Source: Buchnera aphidicola (Brachycaudus cardui) (GTDB taxonomy: Bacteria; Pseudomonadota; Gammaproteobacteria; Enterobacterales; Enterobacteriaceae). From it: DNA of 64,000 bases. Of this stretch, positions 32,118-42,759 are shown piece by piece. Position 1 is the first letter of the stretch. Each line of letters opens with the position of its first letter. Position numbers and translations under genes: made by a program. The stretch spans positions 124,001 to 188,000 of the forward strand of contig NZ_CP034879.1 of the NCBI RefSeq assembly GCF_005081945.1, written 5' to 3'. The notes under the pieces were generated by a model. That model had not been told where the DNA came from. It made no database searches and saw nothing but the letters and a program-made list of their open reading frames with translations.

Positions 32118-33080
32118 TTATTCTCCATTGTTATCTAATAATGTTTTTATAGATAATAGTCTTTTAGGTATTTTAAAGACTGTTTTTTCTTCAGTGCCTA
32201 TAACTTCTATTGTCTGATTAGCACCTATTTTTTTTAAATACTGAATTACTTCTTTTACTAATATTTCTGGTGCAGAGGCACCAGCGGTAATACCAATATA
32301 ATTAATATTTTTTAACCATTTTGTTTTGATATCAACATAAGAATCAATGAGTTTCGTAAATGTTCCTGTTTCTTTTCCTAATTCTGCAAGTCTATTAGAA
32401 TTAGAGGAATTTTTTGATCCTACTACAAGTATCATATCGGTTATTTGAGATAGTTTCTGAACTGCTTTTTGACGATTAGTTGTTGCATAGCATATATCTT
32501 CTTTAACAGGACCAATAATGTTAGGAAATTTTTTTTTTAAAGCAGAAATAATGTTTTTTGTATGTGAAATTGATAAAGTAGTTTGGGTTACAAAATTTAA
32601 TTGTTGATTATTTTCAATAGATAAATTATTTACTTCTTTTACATCTTGAATAAGATGTATTTTTCCATTTTTATTATCATATTGTCCTATTATACCTTCT
32701 ACTTCAGGATGACCTTTATGACCAATAAGAATCGTTTCTGTCCCTTTTAAACTCAGTTTTGATACTTCTACATGTACTTTGGTAACTAGAGGACAAGTAG
32801 CATTTAAAATGATTAATTTTTTTTTAAGAGCTTCTTTTTTTACCTTTTTTGAAACTCCATGAGCTGAAAAAATTACTATAGAAAAGTCTGGAATTTGTGA
32901 AATTTCTTCAATAAAAACGACTCCCTTACGACATAATTGTTTGACTACATATTGATTATGTACTAATTCATGTTTAACATATATTGTTTTTTTATACATT
33001 TTTAATGCATTTTCAACTATTAAAATTGCTCTCTTAACACCTGCACAAAAACCTCTAGGATTAGCTAATATAATATCCAC
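32118..33080 (-). CDS. ispH: 4-hydroxy-3-methylbut-2-enyl diphosphate reductase, GTG start
   Basis: Last enzyme of the MEP isoprenoid pathway, a [4Fe-4S] protein. The three cluster cysteines are in PRGFCAG, NATCPLVTKVH and EDICYATTNRQ; SAHGVS and GSKNSSNSNRLAEL bind substrate. An ATG at 33095 is in frame but overlaps GGAGAG. GTG at 33080 lies 8 nt beyond that site and gives MDIILANPRG, the same length as E. coli MQILLANPRG, so it is the chosen start (320 residues). Part of the ribF-ileS-lspA-ispH-dapB transcription unit. Confidence 0.93.
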   Translation of the reverse strand: MDIILANPRGFCAGVKRAILIVENALKMYKKTIYVKHELVHNQYVVKQLCRKGVVFIEEISQIPDFSIVIFSAHGVSKKVKKEALKKKLIILNATCPLVTKVHVEVSKLSLKGTETILIGHKGHPEVEGIIGQYDNKNGKIHLIQDVKEVNNLSIENNQQLNFVTQTTLSISHTKNIISALKKKFPNIIGPVKEDICYATTNRQKAVQKLSQITDMILVVGSKNSSNSNRLAELGKETGTFTKLIDSYVDIKTKWLKNINYIGITAGASAPEILVKEVIQYLKKIGANQTIEVIGTEEKTVFKIPKRLLSIKTLLDNNGE

Positions 33081-33149
33081 TATATATCTCTCCATAAATA
33101 TTCATGTTGATGATAATAATTGAACATTATATAAAACTATTCAAACAAT

Positions 33150-33605
33150 TTAATGATTTTTTCGTATCAGCATAAGAATACCAAAAAAAATACTACAATC
33201 AGCTATATTAAATGTAGCAAAATGCCAATTATTAATATGTATATCAATAAAGTCTATTACAAAACCATAAAAAATACGATCTATCAAGTTACCTATTGCA
33301 CCTGCGATAATAAAAGAATAAGCTGTTATTTTATTATTTTCTTTTTTTTTAGTTTGTATGATGATTAATATAGTTAAAGTACTAATAATTGATAGCAACC
33401 ATCTTTGTGATTTTCCCTGTGTAGATAACAAGCTAAATGCTGCACCATAATTGTGTATATGAAATAAATTTAATATCGAAAAAATTTTTTTTACATTATG
33501 TATCTTAATATGATTGGAAATCCAATATTTACTCAAAATATCAATAATAATAATGATTACTATTAAGATATAATTCCAATCTTTTTTTTGAATATTATTT
33601 TTCAT
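33150..33605 (-). CDS. lspA: Lipoprotein signal peptidase
   Basis: Inner-membrane aspartic protease that cleaves prolipoprotein signal peptides. 151 residues with four membrane helices. The catalytic aspartates are in NLIDRIFYGFVIDFIDI and FNIADCSIF. The start overlaps the ileS stop by one base (TAATG), so translation is coupled. In E. coli fkpB separates lspA from ispH; it is missing here, leaving a 69-bp gap. Confidence 0.95.
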   Translation of the reverse strand: MKNNIQKKDWNYILIVIIIIIDILSKYWISNHIKIHNVKKIFSILNLFHIHNYGAAFSLLSTQGKSQRWLLSIISTLTILIIIQTKKKENNKITAYSFIIAGAIGNLIDRIFYGFVIDFIDIHINNWHFATFNIADCSIFFGILMLIRKNH

Positions 33606-36424
33606 TATATAAATGTACGTTTTTCACCATTTCCAACTGTATTCAAAATACAACGATTACAGATATCAGTGTTGTTTATATAATTTTCAATATCAATAGA
33701 ATAATGCCAACATCGTAAACATTTTTGTTTTTTAATTTTTGTTAGAGATATTTTAAAATGAGCAATAGTTTTACTTGTTTTAGTGTTAGTAGGTGCACTC
33801 TCATAAGTTTTAACTATAACTTCAGATGTTAAAAATATAAATTTTAACTCTGTTCCTAATGATTTCAATTTTTTGGACAATTCAGGTAATACATACAGTA
33901 TTATAGAAGCTTCAAGTGAATTATTAAGATTTTTATTTTTAATTTCTATCTCTAAAAATTTATTTACTTCATTTTTAATATTTATTATTTCATTCCAAAA
34001 TTGATAATTGAAAAAATCATCTTGGTCTAAATGAAATAGTTTGTCAAACCACTCTTCTGTAAATACATATTTAGATTTTTTTTCTGGTAAATAATGCCAG
34101 ATTTCATCAGCTGTAAAAGATAATATTGGAGCTATCCATCGAACTAATGAATGAATTATATAGTACATGGCTGTTTGACAGCTACGTCTTTCTTTACTAT
34201 TAGTTTTTAAAGTGTATTGTCTATCTTTTATAATATCTAAATAGAAAGAACCCATTTCCATAGAACAGAAATACATTATACGTTGTATTACTCCATGAAA
34301 ATTATAACTATTATAGAATTTAATAATTTCTTCTTGAACTATTTTAGTTTGACCTATAGCCCATTTATCTAAAGAAATCATTTCATTTTTATCTACTATA
34401 TGTTTGTCAGGTTCAAAATCATTTATATTTGCAAGCAAAAAACGTGCTGTATTTCTAATTCTACGATATGTATCTGATGAATTTTTTAATATTTCGTCAG
34501 AAATAGAAATATCATTACAATAATTAGAAGATGCAACCCATAATCTTAAAATATCAGCTCCTAATTTCTGAACTATATCATTAGGACTAATAGTGTTACC
34601 AATAGACTTAGACATTTTTTGCCCTGTTCCATCAACTACAAATCCATGAGTTAATACTTTAGAATAAGGTGCTTTTCCAGAGATTAATGTTGATATTATT
34701 AAAGAAGACATAAACCAACCTCTATGTTGATCTGAACCTTCTAGATACATATCTGCACTATTTTTAGTATATTTTTTATTTGTATATTTGATTGAAGTAT
34801 GTGTATTTCCTGATTCAAACCATACATCTAATATATCTAATATTTGAATATATGATTGATACTCTTGACCTAATATTTCTTTTAAATCTAAGTTCCAACA
34901 CACTTGTATTCCTTCTAATTCTACTTTTTTAGCTATTTTTTCCATTAAAAAAGAGATTTTAGGATGAATTTCTCCTGTTTTTTTGTGTATAAAAATTGAC
35001 ATCGGTACACCCCATTTTCTTTGTCTTGAAATGCACCAATCAGGTCTTTTTTGAATCATATCTTTTATTCGAGATTCACCCCATTCAGGTATCCAAGATA
35101 CTTTTTTTATTTCTTGTAAGCATTGATTCCTTAATTTAAATTGATCAATATTTATAAACCACTGGGGAGTTGCTCTATAAATAATTGGGCTTTTATGTCT
35201 CCAACAATGTGGATAATTATGCGTCAAAGATTCATAATGTAATAAAAGATTTTTATCAATTAGTAATTTGATAATAATTGGATTAGCTTTAAAAACATTT
35301 ATACCATCTAATTGGGAGTGTGTTTCAGCAACATAGTTTCCATCAACATTTACGAAATGACTAGTTTTAATATTATATTTTTGACTGATTGTATAATCAT
35401 CAGGACCGTGATCTGGTGCTGTGTGAACAGCTCCTGTACCAGACTCAAGATTTACATGTTTTCCTAAAATAACAGGTAGATAAATATTTTTTAGTAACGG
35501 ATGTAAAAATGTTGTGTTTTCTAAAAATTTGCCTTTTATAGAATTAATTATCAACCATTTTTTTATTTTTAATTTATTAAATACATTATTAACTAATTCT
35601 TTTGCTATAATAAAATTTGATTTTTCAGTTTCTATTAATTCATATTCAAAATCTGGATGTATTGTAATTGCTTTACTAGATGGAAGAGTCCAAGGTGTTG
35701 TAGTCCAAATAGGAAGATATATTTCTTTATTATTTGATTTAGAAACATTAAATAATGTGTTTATTGTGAAATCACACTGACTCTTTAATGCTACAATAAT
35801 TGAATCAGATTTTTTTTTAGAATATTCTATTTCTGCTTCAGATAAGGAAGAAGAACATTTTAGACACCAATATATAGGTTTAAAATCTTGATATAAATGT
35901 TTTTTTTTAATTATTTTAGATAAAGTTCTAATTATATTTGCTTCGTTTTTAAAATCCATTGTAAGATGAGGATTATTCCAATCACCTATAACTCCTAATC
36001 TTATAAAATCTTTTTTCTGTTCTTTAATTTGACTCTGCGCATATTGTCTACATTTTTTTTGAAATTCTAAAGTAGATATTGCTTTATTACATATTATTAA
36101 TTTTTCTACTTTTTGTTCAATTGGAAGTCCATGACAATCCCATGATGGAATGAAAGGTGCATCAAAACCTGACATATTTTTAGATTTTATGATAATATCT
36201 TTTAAAATTTTATTAACTGCATGTCCAATATGAATATTACCATTAGCATACGGTGGACCATCGTGCAGAAAAAAAATTTTTTTCCCTTCATTTTTTTTTC
36301 TAATTAATTGATACAGATGATTTTCATTCCAATTTTTTAATATTTCTGGTTCTTTTTGTGCAAGATTTCCTCTCATAGAAAATTTTGTAATAGGTAAATT
36401 TAAAGTTTTTTTATAATCATTCAT
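33605..36424 (-). CDS. ileS: Isoleucyl-tRNA synthetase
   Basis: Class I synthetase, 939 residues (E. coli 938). HIGH box [16 protein letters not shown] loop [10 protein letters not shown], and C-terminal zinc cysteines CLRCWH and CNRC. The CP1 editing domain is largely intact: TTTPWTLP supplies the three threonines, and [16 protein letters not shown] keeps the His and Asp equivalent to E. coli His333 and Asp342. The residue at E. coli Asn250 is Ser (TLPSSKA). Editing of Val is therefore probably kept, in contrast to ThrRS and PheRS in this window. It sits between ribF and lspA. Confidence 0.97.
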   Translation of the reverse strand: MNDYKKTLNLPITKFSMRGNLAQKEPEILKNWNENHLYQLIRKKNEGKKIFFLHDGPPYANGNIHIGHAVNKILKDIIIKSKNMSGFDAPFIPSWDCHGLPIEQKVEKLIICNKAISTLEFQKKCRQYAQSQIKEQKKDFIRLGVIGDWNNPHLTMDFKNEANIIRTLSKIIKKKHLYQDFKPIYWCLKCSSSLSEAEIEYSKKKSDSIIVALKSQCDFTINTLFNVSKSNNKEIYLPIWTTTPWTLPSSKAITIHPDFEYELIETEKSNFIIAKELVNNVFNKLKIKKWLIINSIKGKFLENTTFLHPLLKNIYLPVILGKHVNLESGTGAVHTAPDHGPDDYTISQKYNIKTSHFVNVDGNYVAETHSQLDGINVFKANPIIIKLLIDKNLLLHYESLTHNYPHCWRHKSPIIYRATPQWFINIDQFKLRNQCLQEIKKVSWIPEWGESRIKDMIQKRPDWCISRQRKWGVPMSIFIHKKTGEIHPKISFLMEKIAKKVELEGIQVCWNLDLKEILGQEYQSYIQILDILDVWFESGNTHTSIKYTNKKYTKNSADMYLEGSDQHRGWFMSSLIISTLISGKAPYSKVLTHGFVVDGTGQKMSKSIGNTISPNDIVQKLGADILRLWVASSNYCNDISISDEILKNSSDTYRRIRNTARFLLANINDFEPDKHIVDKNEMISLDKWAIGQTKIVQEEIIKFYNSYNFHGVIQRIMYFCSMEMGSFYLDIIKDRQYTLKTNSKERRSCQTAMYYIIHSLVRWIAPILSFTADEIWHYLPEKKSKYVFTEEWFDKLFHLDQDDFFNYQFWNEIINIKNEVNKFLEIEIKNKNLNNSLEASIILYVLPELSKKLKSLGTELKFIFLTSEVIVKTYESAPTNTKTSKTIAHFKISLTKIKKQKCLRCWHYSIDIENYINNTDICNRCILNTVGNGEKRTFI

Positions 36425-36454
36425 TATCTTCTCTTTATTTATTTTTTTTTGATA

Positions 36455-37396
36455 TTAATAATTATGAATTTTAAAATAGTTTTTAACTATTAAAATATCT
36501 TGATAAATCTGATCTTTTAAAGCTTGTTTTGAAATAAAAATTTGTTCATTGCGTATTTTTTTATATAGCATTACTTCTATATATTTTCCATATAAATCTA
36601 TGTTTTTATCGAATAAATAAACTTCAAGTATTTTATTTTTTTCTGTATTTATAAAACTAGGCTTAATACCAATATTACATATTCCTATACATATTTCATT
36701 AAAAGAATAACGTACTTTTACTGCATACACTCCATTTTTAAATAAAGCTTTTTTTTTTAAAAAAATATTTGCTGTAGGATAACCTAAAGTTCTTCCTCTT
36801 GCCTGACCATGAACTACACGACCAGAAATACTTACTGGACGACCAAGAAGTAGAGACGCCAGTTGTATATTATTTTTAGACAATGCAGCTCTAATATTTG
36901 TACTACTAATTTTAATATGATTTTTATATAAAGCTTTTATTTGTATAATTTTAAAGTGATATTGATTTCTTAATTTTTTTAAAAGATTAAAATCTCCACT
37001 TCTTTCAGCACCAAATCTAAAATCATCCCCTATGACTATAAATTTCATCTTTAGTTTATTTATAAGTATGTTTATGATAAAATCTTCTGCAGTTAAAGAT
37101 TGAAAAGAACGATTAAATTTAATACATATAATTTTATTAATCTTATAAAATGAAATACGTTGTATTTTTTCTCGAAATGTTGTAATACGTATTGGAGAAT
37201 TATAGTGTTTTAAAAATTCTAATGGTTGAGGTTCAAATAAAATTATGATGGTAGGTATTTTGTATTGCTTACCTATTTCACATACACAAGAGAATAATTT
37301 TTGATGACCTAAATGTATTCCATCAAAATTACCAATAGTAACAATTGAACGAGAAATTATTTCTTTAATATTATGAATACCTCGTATAATCTTCAT
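36455..37396 (-). CDS. ribF: Bifunctional riboflavin kinase / FAD synthetase
   Basis: Makes FMN and FAD from riboflavin. 313 residues as in E. coli. The N-terminal adenylyltransferase carries GNFDGIHLGHQKL and GDDFRFGAERSGD; the C-terminal kinase carries GRVVHGQARGRTLGYPTAN. First gene of the minus-strand ribF-ileS-lspA-ispH-dapB run, 30 bp before ileS, divergent from rpsT as in E. coli. Complex I (FMN in NuoF) is one consumer of its product. Confidence 0.96.
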   Translation of the reverse strand: MKIIRGIHNIKEIISRSIVTIGNFDGIHLGHQKLFSCVCEIGKQYKIPTIIILFEPQPLEFLKHYNSPIRITTFREKIQRISFYKINKIICIKFNRSFQSLTAEDFIINILINKLKMKFIVIGDDFRFGAERSGDFNLLKKLRNQYHFKIIQIKALYKNHIKISSTNIRAALSKNNIQLASLLLGRPVSISGRVVHGQARGRTLGYPTANIFLKKKALFKNGVYAVKVRYSFNEICIGICNIGIKPSFINTEKNKILEVYLFDKNIDLYGKYIEVMLYKKIRNEQIFISKQALKDQIYQDILIVKNYFKIHNY

Positions 37397-37595
37397 TTTT
37401 AAAGTTGCCTTATTAATTAAATAAAGAAAATTATATAAAGATATTTATTATTTAAAATATTAGATATAATCTCTTCTATATACTATTTTTTATAGTATTC
37501 ACAATAGTTTTAATAATAAAATATATTTTTAGTATATTCGTTAATATTAAATTTTCAAATAAATGTTTATTTTTTTAAAATTTAGAGGTAAAAAA

Positions 37596-37865
37596 TTGGC
37601 TAATATTAAATCTGCTAAAAAAGATTCAGTAACATCTGAAAAGCGTCGAAAAAAAAATACTAGTCGACGTTCTATGATTCGTACTTTTATTAAAAAAGTA
37701 CGTATGGCTATTATGTCCGGAAATAAAAATACTGCTCAAAATGCATTTAAAAAGATGCAACCTATTATTGATAGTCATGTAAATAAAGGGTTAATACATA
37801 AAAATAAAGCCGCACGTTATAAATCTAATTTATCGTTTCAGATCAATAAAATGTGTCAAGATTAG
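37596..37865 (+). CDS. rpsT: 30S ribosomal protein S20, UUG start
   Basis: Small-subunit primary binding protein, 89 residues. TTG at 37596 follows AGAGGT and gives MANIKSAKK, identical to the E. coli N-terminus. The ATG at 37563 is in frame but would add 11 residues unknown in S20 and has no ribosome-binding site. E. coli rpsT also starts with UUG, and that codon takes part in S20 autoregulation. The core [13 protein letters not shown] and [15 protein letters not shown] is conserved. Single-gene unit, convergent with dnaJ. Confidence 0.95.
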   Translation: MANIKSAKKDSVTSEKRRKKNTSRRSMIRTFIKKVRMAIMSGNKNTAQNAFKKMQPIIDSHVNKGLIHKNKAARYKSNLSFQINKMCQD

Positions 37866-37873
37866 TATATGAT

Positions 37874-37908
37874 AGTATTGCCTCTAATTTTAATTAAGAA
37901 GCAATACT
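37874..37908. terminator. Hairpin between rpsT and dnaJ
   Basis: AGTATTGC (37874-37881) pairs with GCAATACT (37901-37908) around a 19-nt AT loop, followed on the plus strand by TTATAATTTTTT. It lies in the 53-bp gap between the convergent rpsT and dnaJ stops, so it probably ends rpsT and possibly dnaJ. Confidence 0.5.
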
Positions 37909-37918
37909 TTATAATTTT

Positions 37919-39055
37919 TTATCGTGTTAAATCGTCAAAAAATCTTTTAACTCCATCAAAAAATCTTTTAGAACGAGGGCTATTATTTTCGCCTCTAAAA
38001 CCATTTAAACTTTTTCCTAATTCATGTAAAAGATTTTTTTGTTGTTCGTTAAGATTTACTGGTGTCTCTACAACAACACGACATAACAAATCACCTTGAT
38101 TTCTATTATGCATTGATTTTACTCCTCTTCCACGAATACGGAAAAGTCTTCCTGATTGTGTTTCATATGGTATTTTTAGTTTTACCCTTCCATCTAGTGT
38201 AGGCACTTCTATTTCACCACCTAATGCTGCCATAGTAAAATTTATTGGTACTTCACAGTATAAATTATTTTCTTCTCTTTCAAAAATAGGATGTTTTTTA
38301 ACTGAAATCTGTACGTAAAGATCACCAGATTGCGCACCATGAGATCCAGCTTCCCCTTCGTTGTTTAGGCGAATTCTATCATTGTTATCAATACCAGGTG
38401 GAATTTTAACTAATAGTTTTTTATAGGTTTCTACTCGTCCTTGTCCATGACATCCATTACATGGATCTTTAATTATTGTACCGCTTCCTTGACATGTAGG
38501 ACAAGATTGTTGAACAGTAAAGAATCCTTTTCTAATATGTATTTGACCTTTACCATGACATGTAGAGCATGAATGAGGTTTAGTTCCAATATTAGCACCA
38601 CTTCCATGACATCTTTTGCATTTTTGAAGAGTTGGAATACGAATTTCTTTTTTAGTTCCTTTTACTGCTTCTTCTAACAATATTTCCATTTTATAGCATA
38701 AGTCAGATCCTTTTTTAGCTCTTTGAGATCTATTTCCACCAAAAATATCACCAAACACATCTCCAAAAATATCACCAAAATCTGAAGAGCTAGTAAATGT
38801 ACTATATGTATTATTACTAGAATGACCATTTTCAAAAGCAGCATGTCCATATTGATCATATGCAGTTCGTTTTTCTTCATTAATTAAAATTTCATACGCT
38901 TCCTTTACTTCTTTGAATTTATTTTCAGCAGTTTTATCTCCTTGATTTCGATCAGGATGATATTTCATCGCTAGTTTTTTATATGCTTTTTTAATTTCAC
39001 GTTCTTCAGCTGATTTTGTAATTCCTAAAATTTGATAATAGTCTTTTTTTGCCAT
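37919..39055 (-). CDS. dnaJ: Co-chaperone DnaJ (Hsp40)
   Basis: Delivers clients to DnaK and stimulates its ATPase. 378 residues (E. coli 376). The J domain has [15 protein letters not shown] with the HPD motif. Four zinc repeats are complete: [24 protein letters not shown] and CNGCHGQG. The Gly/Phe region keeps [13 protein letters not shown], but the poly-glycine part is replaced by Ser/Thr/Asn residues. Downstream of dnaK in the same direction, separated by 113 bp with a strong hairpin. Confidence 0.97.
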   Translation of the reverse strand: MAKKDYYQILGITKSAEEREIKKAYKKLAMKYHPDRNQGDKTAENKFKEVKEAYEILINEEKRTAYDQYGHAAFENGHSSNNTYSTFTSSSDFGDIFGDVFGDIFGGNRSQRAKKGSDLCYKMEILLEEAVKGTKKEIRIPTLQKCKRCHGSGANIGTKPHSCSTCHGKGQIHIRKGFFTVQQSCPTCQGSGTIIKDPCNGCHGQGRVETYKKLLVKIPPGIDNNDRIRLNNEGEAGSHGAQSGDLYVQISVKKHPIFEREENNLYCEVPINFTMAALGGEIEVPTLDGRVKLKIPYETQSGRLFRIRGRGVKSMHNRNQGDLLCRVVVETPVNLNEQQKNLLHELGKSLNGFRGENNSPRSKRFFDGVKRFFDDLTR

Positions 39056-39087
39056 GCTTATTTACTCGTCATCATTTTAAAATAATT

Positions 39088-39119
39088 ACACGGGCGTAGA
39101 TAATTTTCTACGCCCGTGT
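39088..39119 (-). promoter_or_regulatory. GC-rich 13-bp hairpin in the dnaK-dnaJ gap
   Basis: ACACGGGCGTAGA (39088-39100) and TCTACGCCCGTGT (39107-39119) pair perfectly over 13 bp with a 6-nt loop; eight of the pairs are G-C. In the direction of transcription it is followed by AATTATTTTAAAA, not a solid U tract. It could be a leaky terminator reducing dnaJ relative to dnaK, or a stem that protects the dnaK mRNA end. It is the most GC-rich intergenic element I noticed here. Confidence 0.7.
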
Positions 39120-39168
39120 TAGTTTGAAGTCCGTTATAATTTTTTATTCTACTTTTTATCAGAAGTTA

Positions 39169-41082
39169 TTATTTTTTAGGATCTTTAATTTCTTCAAATT
39201 CTGCATCTACGACATTGTCGTCTTTTTTATCAGATGATGTATTTTCTTCGTTTGATTTTTCTTGTGATTGTTTTTGATTAATTTCTACTAGCTTTGATGA
39301 TAATTTTAAAAGCATTTGTATATTATTTTCAATTTCAGATTTATTTTCTCCTTTTAATGCTTTTTCTAATTTTTCTAAAGCCAATTCAATTTCTTTTTTA
39401 TCATTTTCTTGAATTAAATCTTTATTTTCATTCAATTGTTTTTTTGTACTATGAACTAATTGATCACCTTGATTTCTGGTTTGAACAAGTTCTTCAAATT
39501 TTTGATCAGCTTCAGAATTAGCTTCTGCATCATTTACCATTTTTTGAATCTCTTCTTCATTCAGTCCAGAAGATGCTTTTATCGTAATTTTTTGCTCTTT
39601 TCCTGTTTTTTTATCTTTTGCAGATACATGGAGTATTCCATCAGAATCAATATCAAATGTTACTTCGATTTGAGCTGTACCTCTAGGTGCAGGTTGAATT
39701 CCATCTAAGTTAAATTGTCCTAAAGATTTATTATCTGATGATTTTTTACGTTCACCTTGTAGTACATGTATAGTTACTGCTGATTGATTATCTTCTGCTG
39801 TTGAAAACACCTGACTATGTTTAGTAGGAATTGTAGTGTTTTTATTAATGAGTGAAGTCATAATACCACCCATTGTTTCAATACCTAGTGATAAAGGAGT
39901 AACATCAAGTAATAAAACATCTTTAACATCTCCAGATAACACTCCTCCTTGAACTGCAGCACCGACTGCTACGGCTTCATCTGGATTGACATCTTTCCTA
40001 GGTTCTTTTCCAAAAAAATCTGCAACCTTTTTTTGTACCATAGGCATTCTTGTTTGGCCACCTACTAATATTACATCATTTATATCTGAAACTGATAGTC
40101 CTGCGTCTTTTAATGCTACTTTTAAGGGTTCTATAGATCGAGTAATGAGATCTTCTACTAAAGATTCTAATTTTGAACGAGTCACTTTAATATTTAAATG
40201 TTTAGGTCCATTAGAGTCTGCTGTGATATATGGAAGATTAACATCTGTTTGTTGCGCAGATGATAATTCTATTTTTGCTTTTTCTGCAGCTTCTTTTAAA
40301 CGTTGCATAGATAATGGATCATTTCTTAAATCTATACCTTGTTCTTTCTTAAATTCTTGGACTAAATAGTTGATTAATCTACTATCAAAATCTTCTCCTC
40401 CAAGATGAGTATCTCCATTAGTAGCAAGTACTTCGAATGTTTTTTCTTTATCTACGTCGTCAATTTCAATAATAGATATATCAAATGTACCACCACCTAA
40501 ATCATAGACAGCTATAGTTCTATTACCATTTCCTTTGTCTAAACCATAGGCAAGCGCAGCTGCTGTTGGTTCATTAATAATTCTTTTTACTTCTAATCCT
40601 GCTATTCTTCCAGCATCTTTAGTTGCTTGACGTTGTGCATCATTAAAATAAGCAGGAACTGTAATTACAGCTTCTTTTATTGGTTCTCCTAAATAATCTT
40701 CAGCAGTTTTTTTCATTTTTTTTAATACTTCTGCAGAAATTTGAGGAGGTGCCATTTTTTGTTTTTTTATATCAATCCATGCATCACCATTATCAGAATT
40801 AATGATTTTATAAGGCATTATTTTGATATCACGTTGCACTTCATCATCTTTAAATTTTCTACCAATTAAGCGTTTTATTGCAAATAGCGTATTTTGTGGA
40901 TTAGTTATAGCTTGACGTTTAGCAGGTTGTCCTACTAAAACTTCTCCTTCTTGAGTATATGCAATAATTGAAGGCGTCGTACGATCACCTTCAGCATTTT
41001 CTAAAACACGTGGTTTGTTGCCATCCATAATGGCAACACAAGAGTTGGTTGTTCCCAAGTCAATACCAATAATTTTACCCAT
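39169..41082 (-). CDS. dnaK: Molecular chaperone DnaK (Hsp70)
   Basis: ATP-dependent chaperone, 637 residues (E. coli 638). The ATPase domain begins [15 protein letters not shown] and contains [14 protein letters not shown] and [11 protein letters not shown]; the substrate-binding domain has [17 protein letters not shown]; the C-terminus EEIKDPKK keeps an EEVD-like acidic end. Codon positions are less AT-drifted than the neighbours, as expected for a highly expressed gene. AGGAG lies before the ATG. A near-consensus sigma-32 promoter sits about 130 bp upstream. Confidence 0.98.
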   Translation of the reverse strand: MGKIIGIDLGTTNSCVAIMDGNKPRVLENAEGDRTTPSIIAYTQEGEVLVGQPAKRQAITNPQNTLFAIKRLIGRKFKDDEVQRDIKIMPYKIINSDNGDAWIDIKKQKMAPPQISAEVLKKMKKTAEDYLGEPIKEAVITVPAYFNDAQRQATKDAGRIAGLEVKRIINEPTAAALAYGLDKGNGNRTIAVYDLGGGTFDISIIEIDDVDKEKTFEVLATNGDTHLGGEDFDSRLINYLVQEFKKEQGIDLRNDPLSMQRLKEAAEKAKIELSSAQQTDVNLPYITADSNGPKHLNIKVTRSKLESLVEDLITRSIEPLKVALKDAGLSVSDINDVILVGGQTRMPMVQKKVADFFGKEPRKDVNPDEAVAVGAAVQGGVLSGDVKDVLLLDVTPLSLGIETMGGIMTSLINKNTTIPTKHSQVFSTAEDNQSAVTIHVLQGERKKSSDNKSLGQFNLDGIQPAPRGTAQIEVTFDIDSDGILHVSAKDKKTGKEQKITIKASSGLNEEEIQKMVNDAEANSEADQKFEELVQTRNQGDQLVHSTKKQLNENKDLIQENDKKEIELALEKLEKALKGENKSEIENNIQMLLKLSSKLVEINQKQSQEKSNEENTSSDKKDDNVVDAEFEEIKDPKK

Positions 41083-41468
41083 TAAATTTTCTCCTATTTA
41101 ATATCTTGATCAATTGGGTTATCAACCTTTATGCGGCCATTTTTTTGGCTTTTAATAAGCTACATAGGATTGTATTGTTGTTTATCTTATTATCTGTAAA
41201 GTTGAATGATTATTAGATGGGGTCGCTTTTTCCGTCATCAAGGGTAGAGAGCAAAAAAAAATGAAGTAGAACTAATAGATTATCTGAATAATAATTTTTT
41301 AAAGATATATAACATGGAGATAATATATTTATTAAAATATTTAATATATAGTAAATTAGTAAATTTTATTTTTTTTACTATATGATTTAAATATATAAAA
41401 TGATGTATATACTTTTTAAAATATCAATTTTTTAAATATCAATATATTTTAATTTTTTAGGATAATAT
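41083..41468. other. 386-bp non-coding region between dnaK and nuoA
   Basis: Holds the dnaK leader (41083 to about 41210), the sigma-32 promoter (41214-41244) and, beyond it, about 220 bp of AT-rich DNA that must contain the nuo operon promoter; I could not single one out. The leader contains a short inverted repeat GCCATTTTTTTGGC near 41136. No ORF or RNA gene was seen. Confidence 0.7.
41214..41244 (-). promoter_or_regulatory. Sigma-32 (heat-shock) promoter of dnaKJ
   Basis: Minus strand: CCCTTGATG (41244-41236), a 13-bp spacer, then CCCCATCTA (41222-41214). This fits the RpoH consensus (CTTGAA, 13-14 bp, CCCCAT-T) and closely resembles the E. coli dnaK P1 promoter, including the bases around the -35 element. 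The C runs are striking on an AT-rich background. It predicts a leader of roughly 125 nt. Confidence 0.88.
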
Positions 41469-41846
41469 ATGTTAAGAAATACAGAAGTAATGACTGAGTA
41501 TTTATCTTTTTTTATTTTTATAACATCTTCTTTAGGATTTTGTTTCTTTATGCTTTTTTTAAGTTGGATATTAGGTGGTAAATCTTCATCTAGATATAAG
41601 AATACACCATTTGAATCAGGTATTGTATCAGTTGGAAATACTTATCTTCATTTTTCTGTAAAATTTTATTTAATTGCTATGTTTTTTGTAGTTTTTGATG
41701 TTGAAGCACTTTATTTATATGCATGGTCTATTAGTATATGTGAATCTGGATGGGCGGGATTTATTGAAGCTGCTATGTTTTCTATATCTCTTTTATTATC
41801 TCTATTTTATTTAATTCGTATTAAAGCATTAAATTGGTCATACTGA
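41469..41846 (+). CDS. nuoA: NADH-quinone oxidoreductase subunit A
   Basis: Membrane subunit of complex I at the junction with the peripheral arm. 125 residues, shorter than the 147 of E. coli because the N- and C-terminal tails are reduced. Three membrane segments; conserved YKNTPFESGI, FSVKFYLIAMFFVVFDVEALYLYAW. AGGA lies before the ATG. First of thirteen nuo genes all on the plus strand. Confidence 0.95.
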   Translation: MLRNTEVMTEYLSFFIFITSSLGFCFFMLFLSWILGGKSSSRYKNTPFESGIVSVGNTYLHFSVKFYLIAMFFVVFDVEALYLYAWSISICESGWAGFIEAAMFSISLLLSLFYLIRIKALNWSY

Positions 41847-41958
41847 TTTTTAAAAAGAATATTTAAATTTTTTTAAATTATAAAGTAGCTTATATATACA
41901 ATATGATTTATATGAATGTAGTTTATATTATTAAGAGATAAAATTGAGAGATAAAAAT

Positions 41959-42636
41959 ATGATGTATAAAATGAATTACACTTTAACAAAAGTAGATACT
42001 GAGAAAAATATTAGACAGTATCCGAAAAGAACCGTTGAATCTACTGTAGATCCTGTAAAAGAATATTTAAAAAAAAATATTTTTATGGGAAAAATTAATC
42101 AATTAATGCATAAATTAGTTAATTGGGGGAGAAAAAATTCTCTTTGGCCTTATAATTTTGGATTGTCTTGTTGTTATGTTGAAATGGTATCAGCTTTTAC
42201 TTCTGTACATGATATTGCACGTTTTGGATCTGAAGTATTACGTGCATCTCCTAGACAAGCTGATGTTATGGTAATTGCTGGTACACCATTTATTAAAATG
42301 GCTCCTGTTATTCAGCGTTTATATGATCAAATGTTAGAACCAAAATGGGTTATTTCTATGGGTGCATGTGCCAATTCTGGCGGTATGTATGATATTTATT
42401 CTGTTGTACAAGGAGTAGATAAATTTTTACCAGTAGATATTTATATTCCTGGTTGTCCACCTCGTCCTGAAGCATATATACAAGCTTTAATGCTATTACA
42501 AAAATTAATTAAAGAAGAAAGAAGACCATTATCTTGGATAATTGGAGAACAGGGTATATATAATAAAAAAATGTTATCTGAAAGAGTAAAAAAAAGAAGT
42601 AAAAGAATTAATGTAATTAATCTTCCAATTTCATAA
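41959..42636 (+). CDS. nuoB: NADH-quinone oxidoreductase subunit B
   Basis: Peripheral-arm subunit carrying the terminal [4Fe-4S] cluster N2. The ligands are visible: the Cys pair in LSCCYVEM, Cys in MGACANSGG and Cys in [12 protein letters not shown] 41959 is chosen because GAGAGA lies 7 nt upstream; ATG 41971 (MNYTLTKVD) aligns with E. coli Met1 and is a fair alternative. A TTG at 41944 is unlikely. Between residues 20 and 50 there is an insertion relative to E. coli ([19 protein letters not shown]). About 225 residues. Confidence 0.95.
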   Translation: MMYKMNYTLTKVDTEKNIRQYPKRTVESTVDPVKEYLKKNIFMGKINQLMHKLVNWGRKNSLWPYNFGLSCCYVEMVSAFTSVHDIARFGSEVLRASPRQADVMVIAGTPFIKMAPVIQRLYDQMLEPKWVISMGACANSGGMYDIYSVVQGVDKFLPVDIYIPGCPPRPEAYIQALMLLQKLIKEERRPLSWIIGEQGIYNKKMLSERVKKRSKRINVINLPIS

Positions 42637-42759
42637 TTTGTTAAACAACAGAATGAAATTAAAGAATATAAACTGCTTTAATGTTGCTGATATTTTTTTA
42701 GATAATGCTAATATATAAATAATATAATATTTTTTTAAATTAATTAGAACGATAAATAT

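Noticed and set aside
37868..38100. Plus-strand ORF overlapping the dnaJ 3' end, and similar opposite-strand ORFs under carB, ileS, dnaK, nuoF and prs
   Set aside because: They mirror real genes, have no ribosome-binding site and no recognisable protein family.
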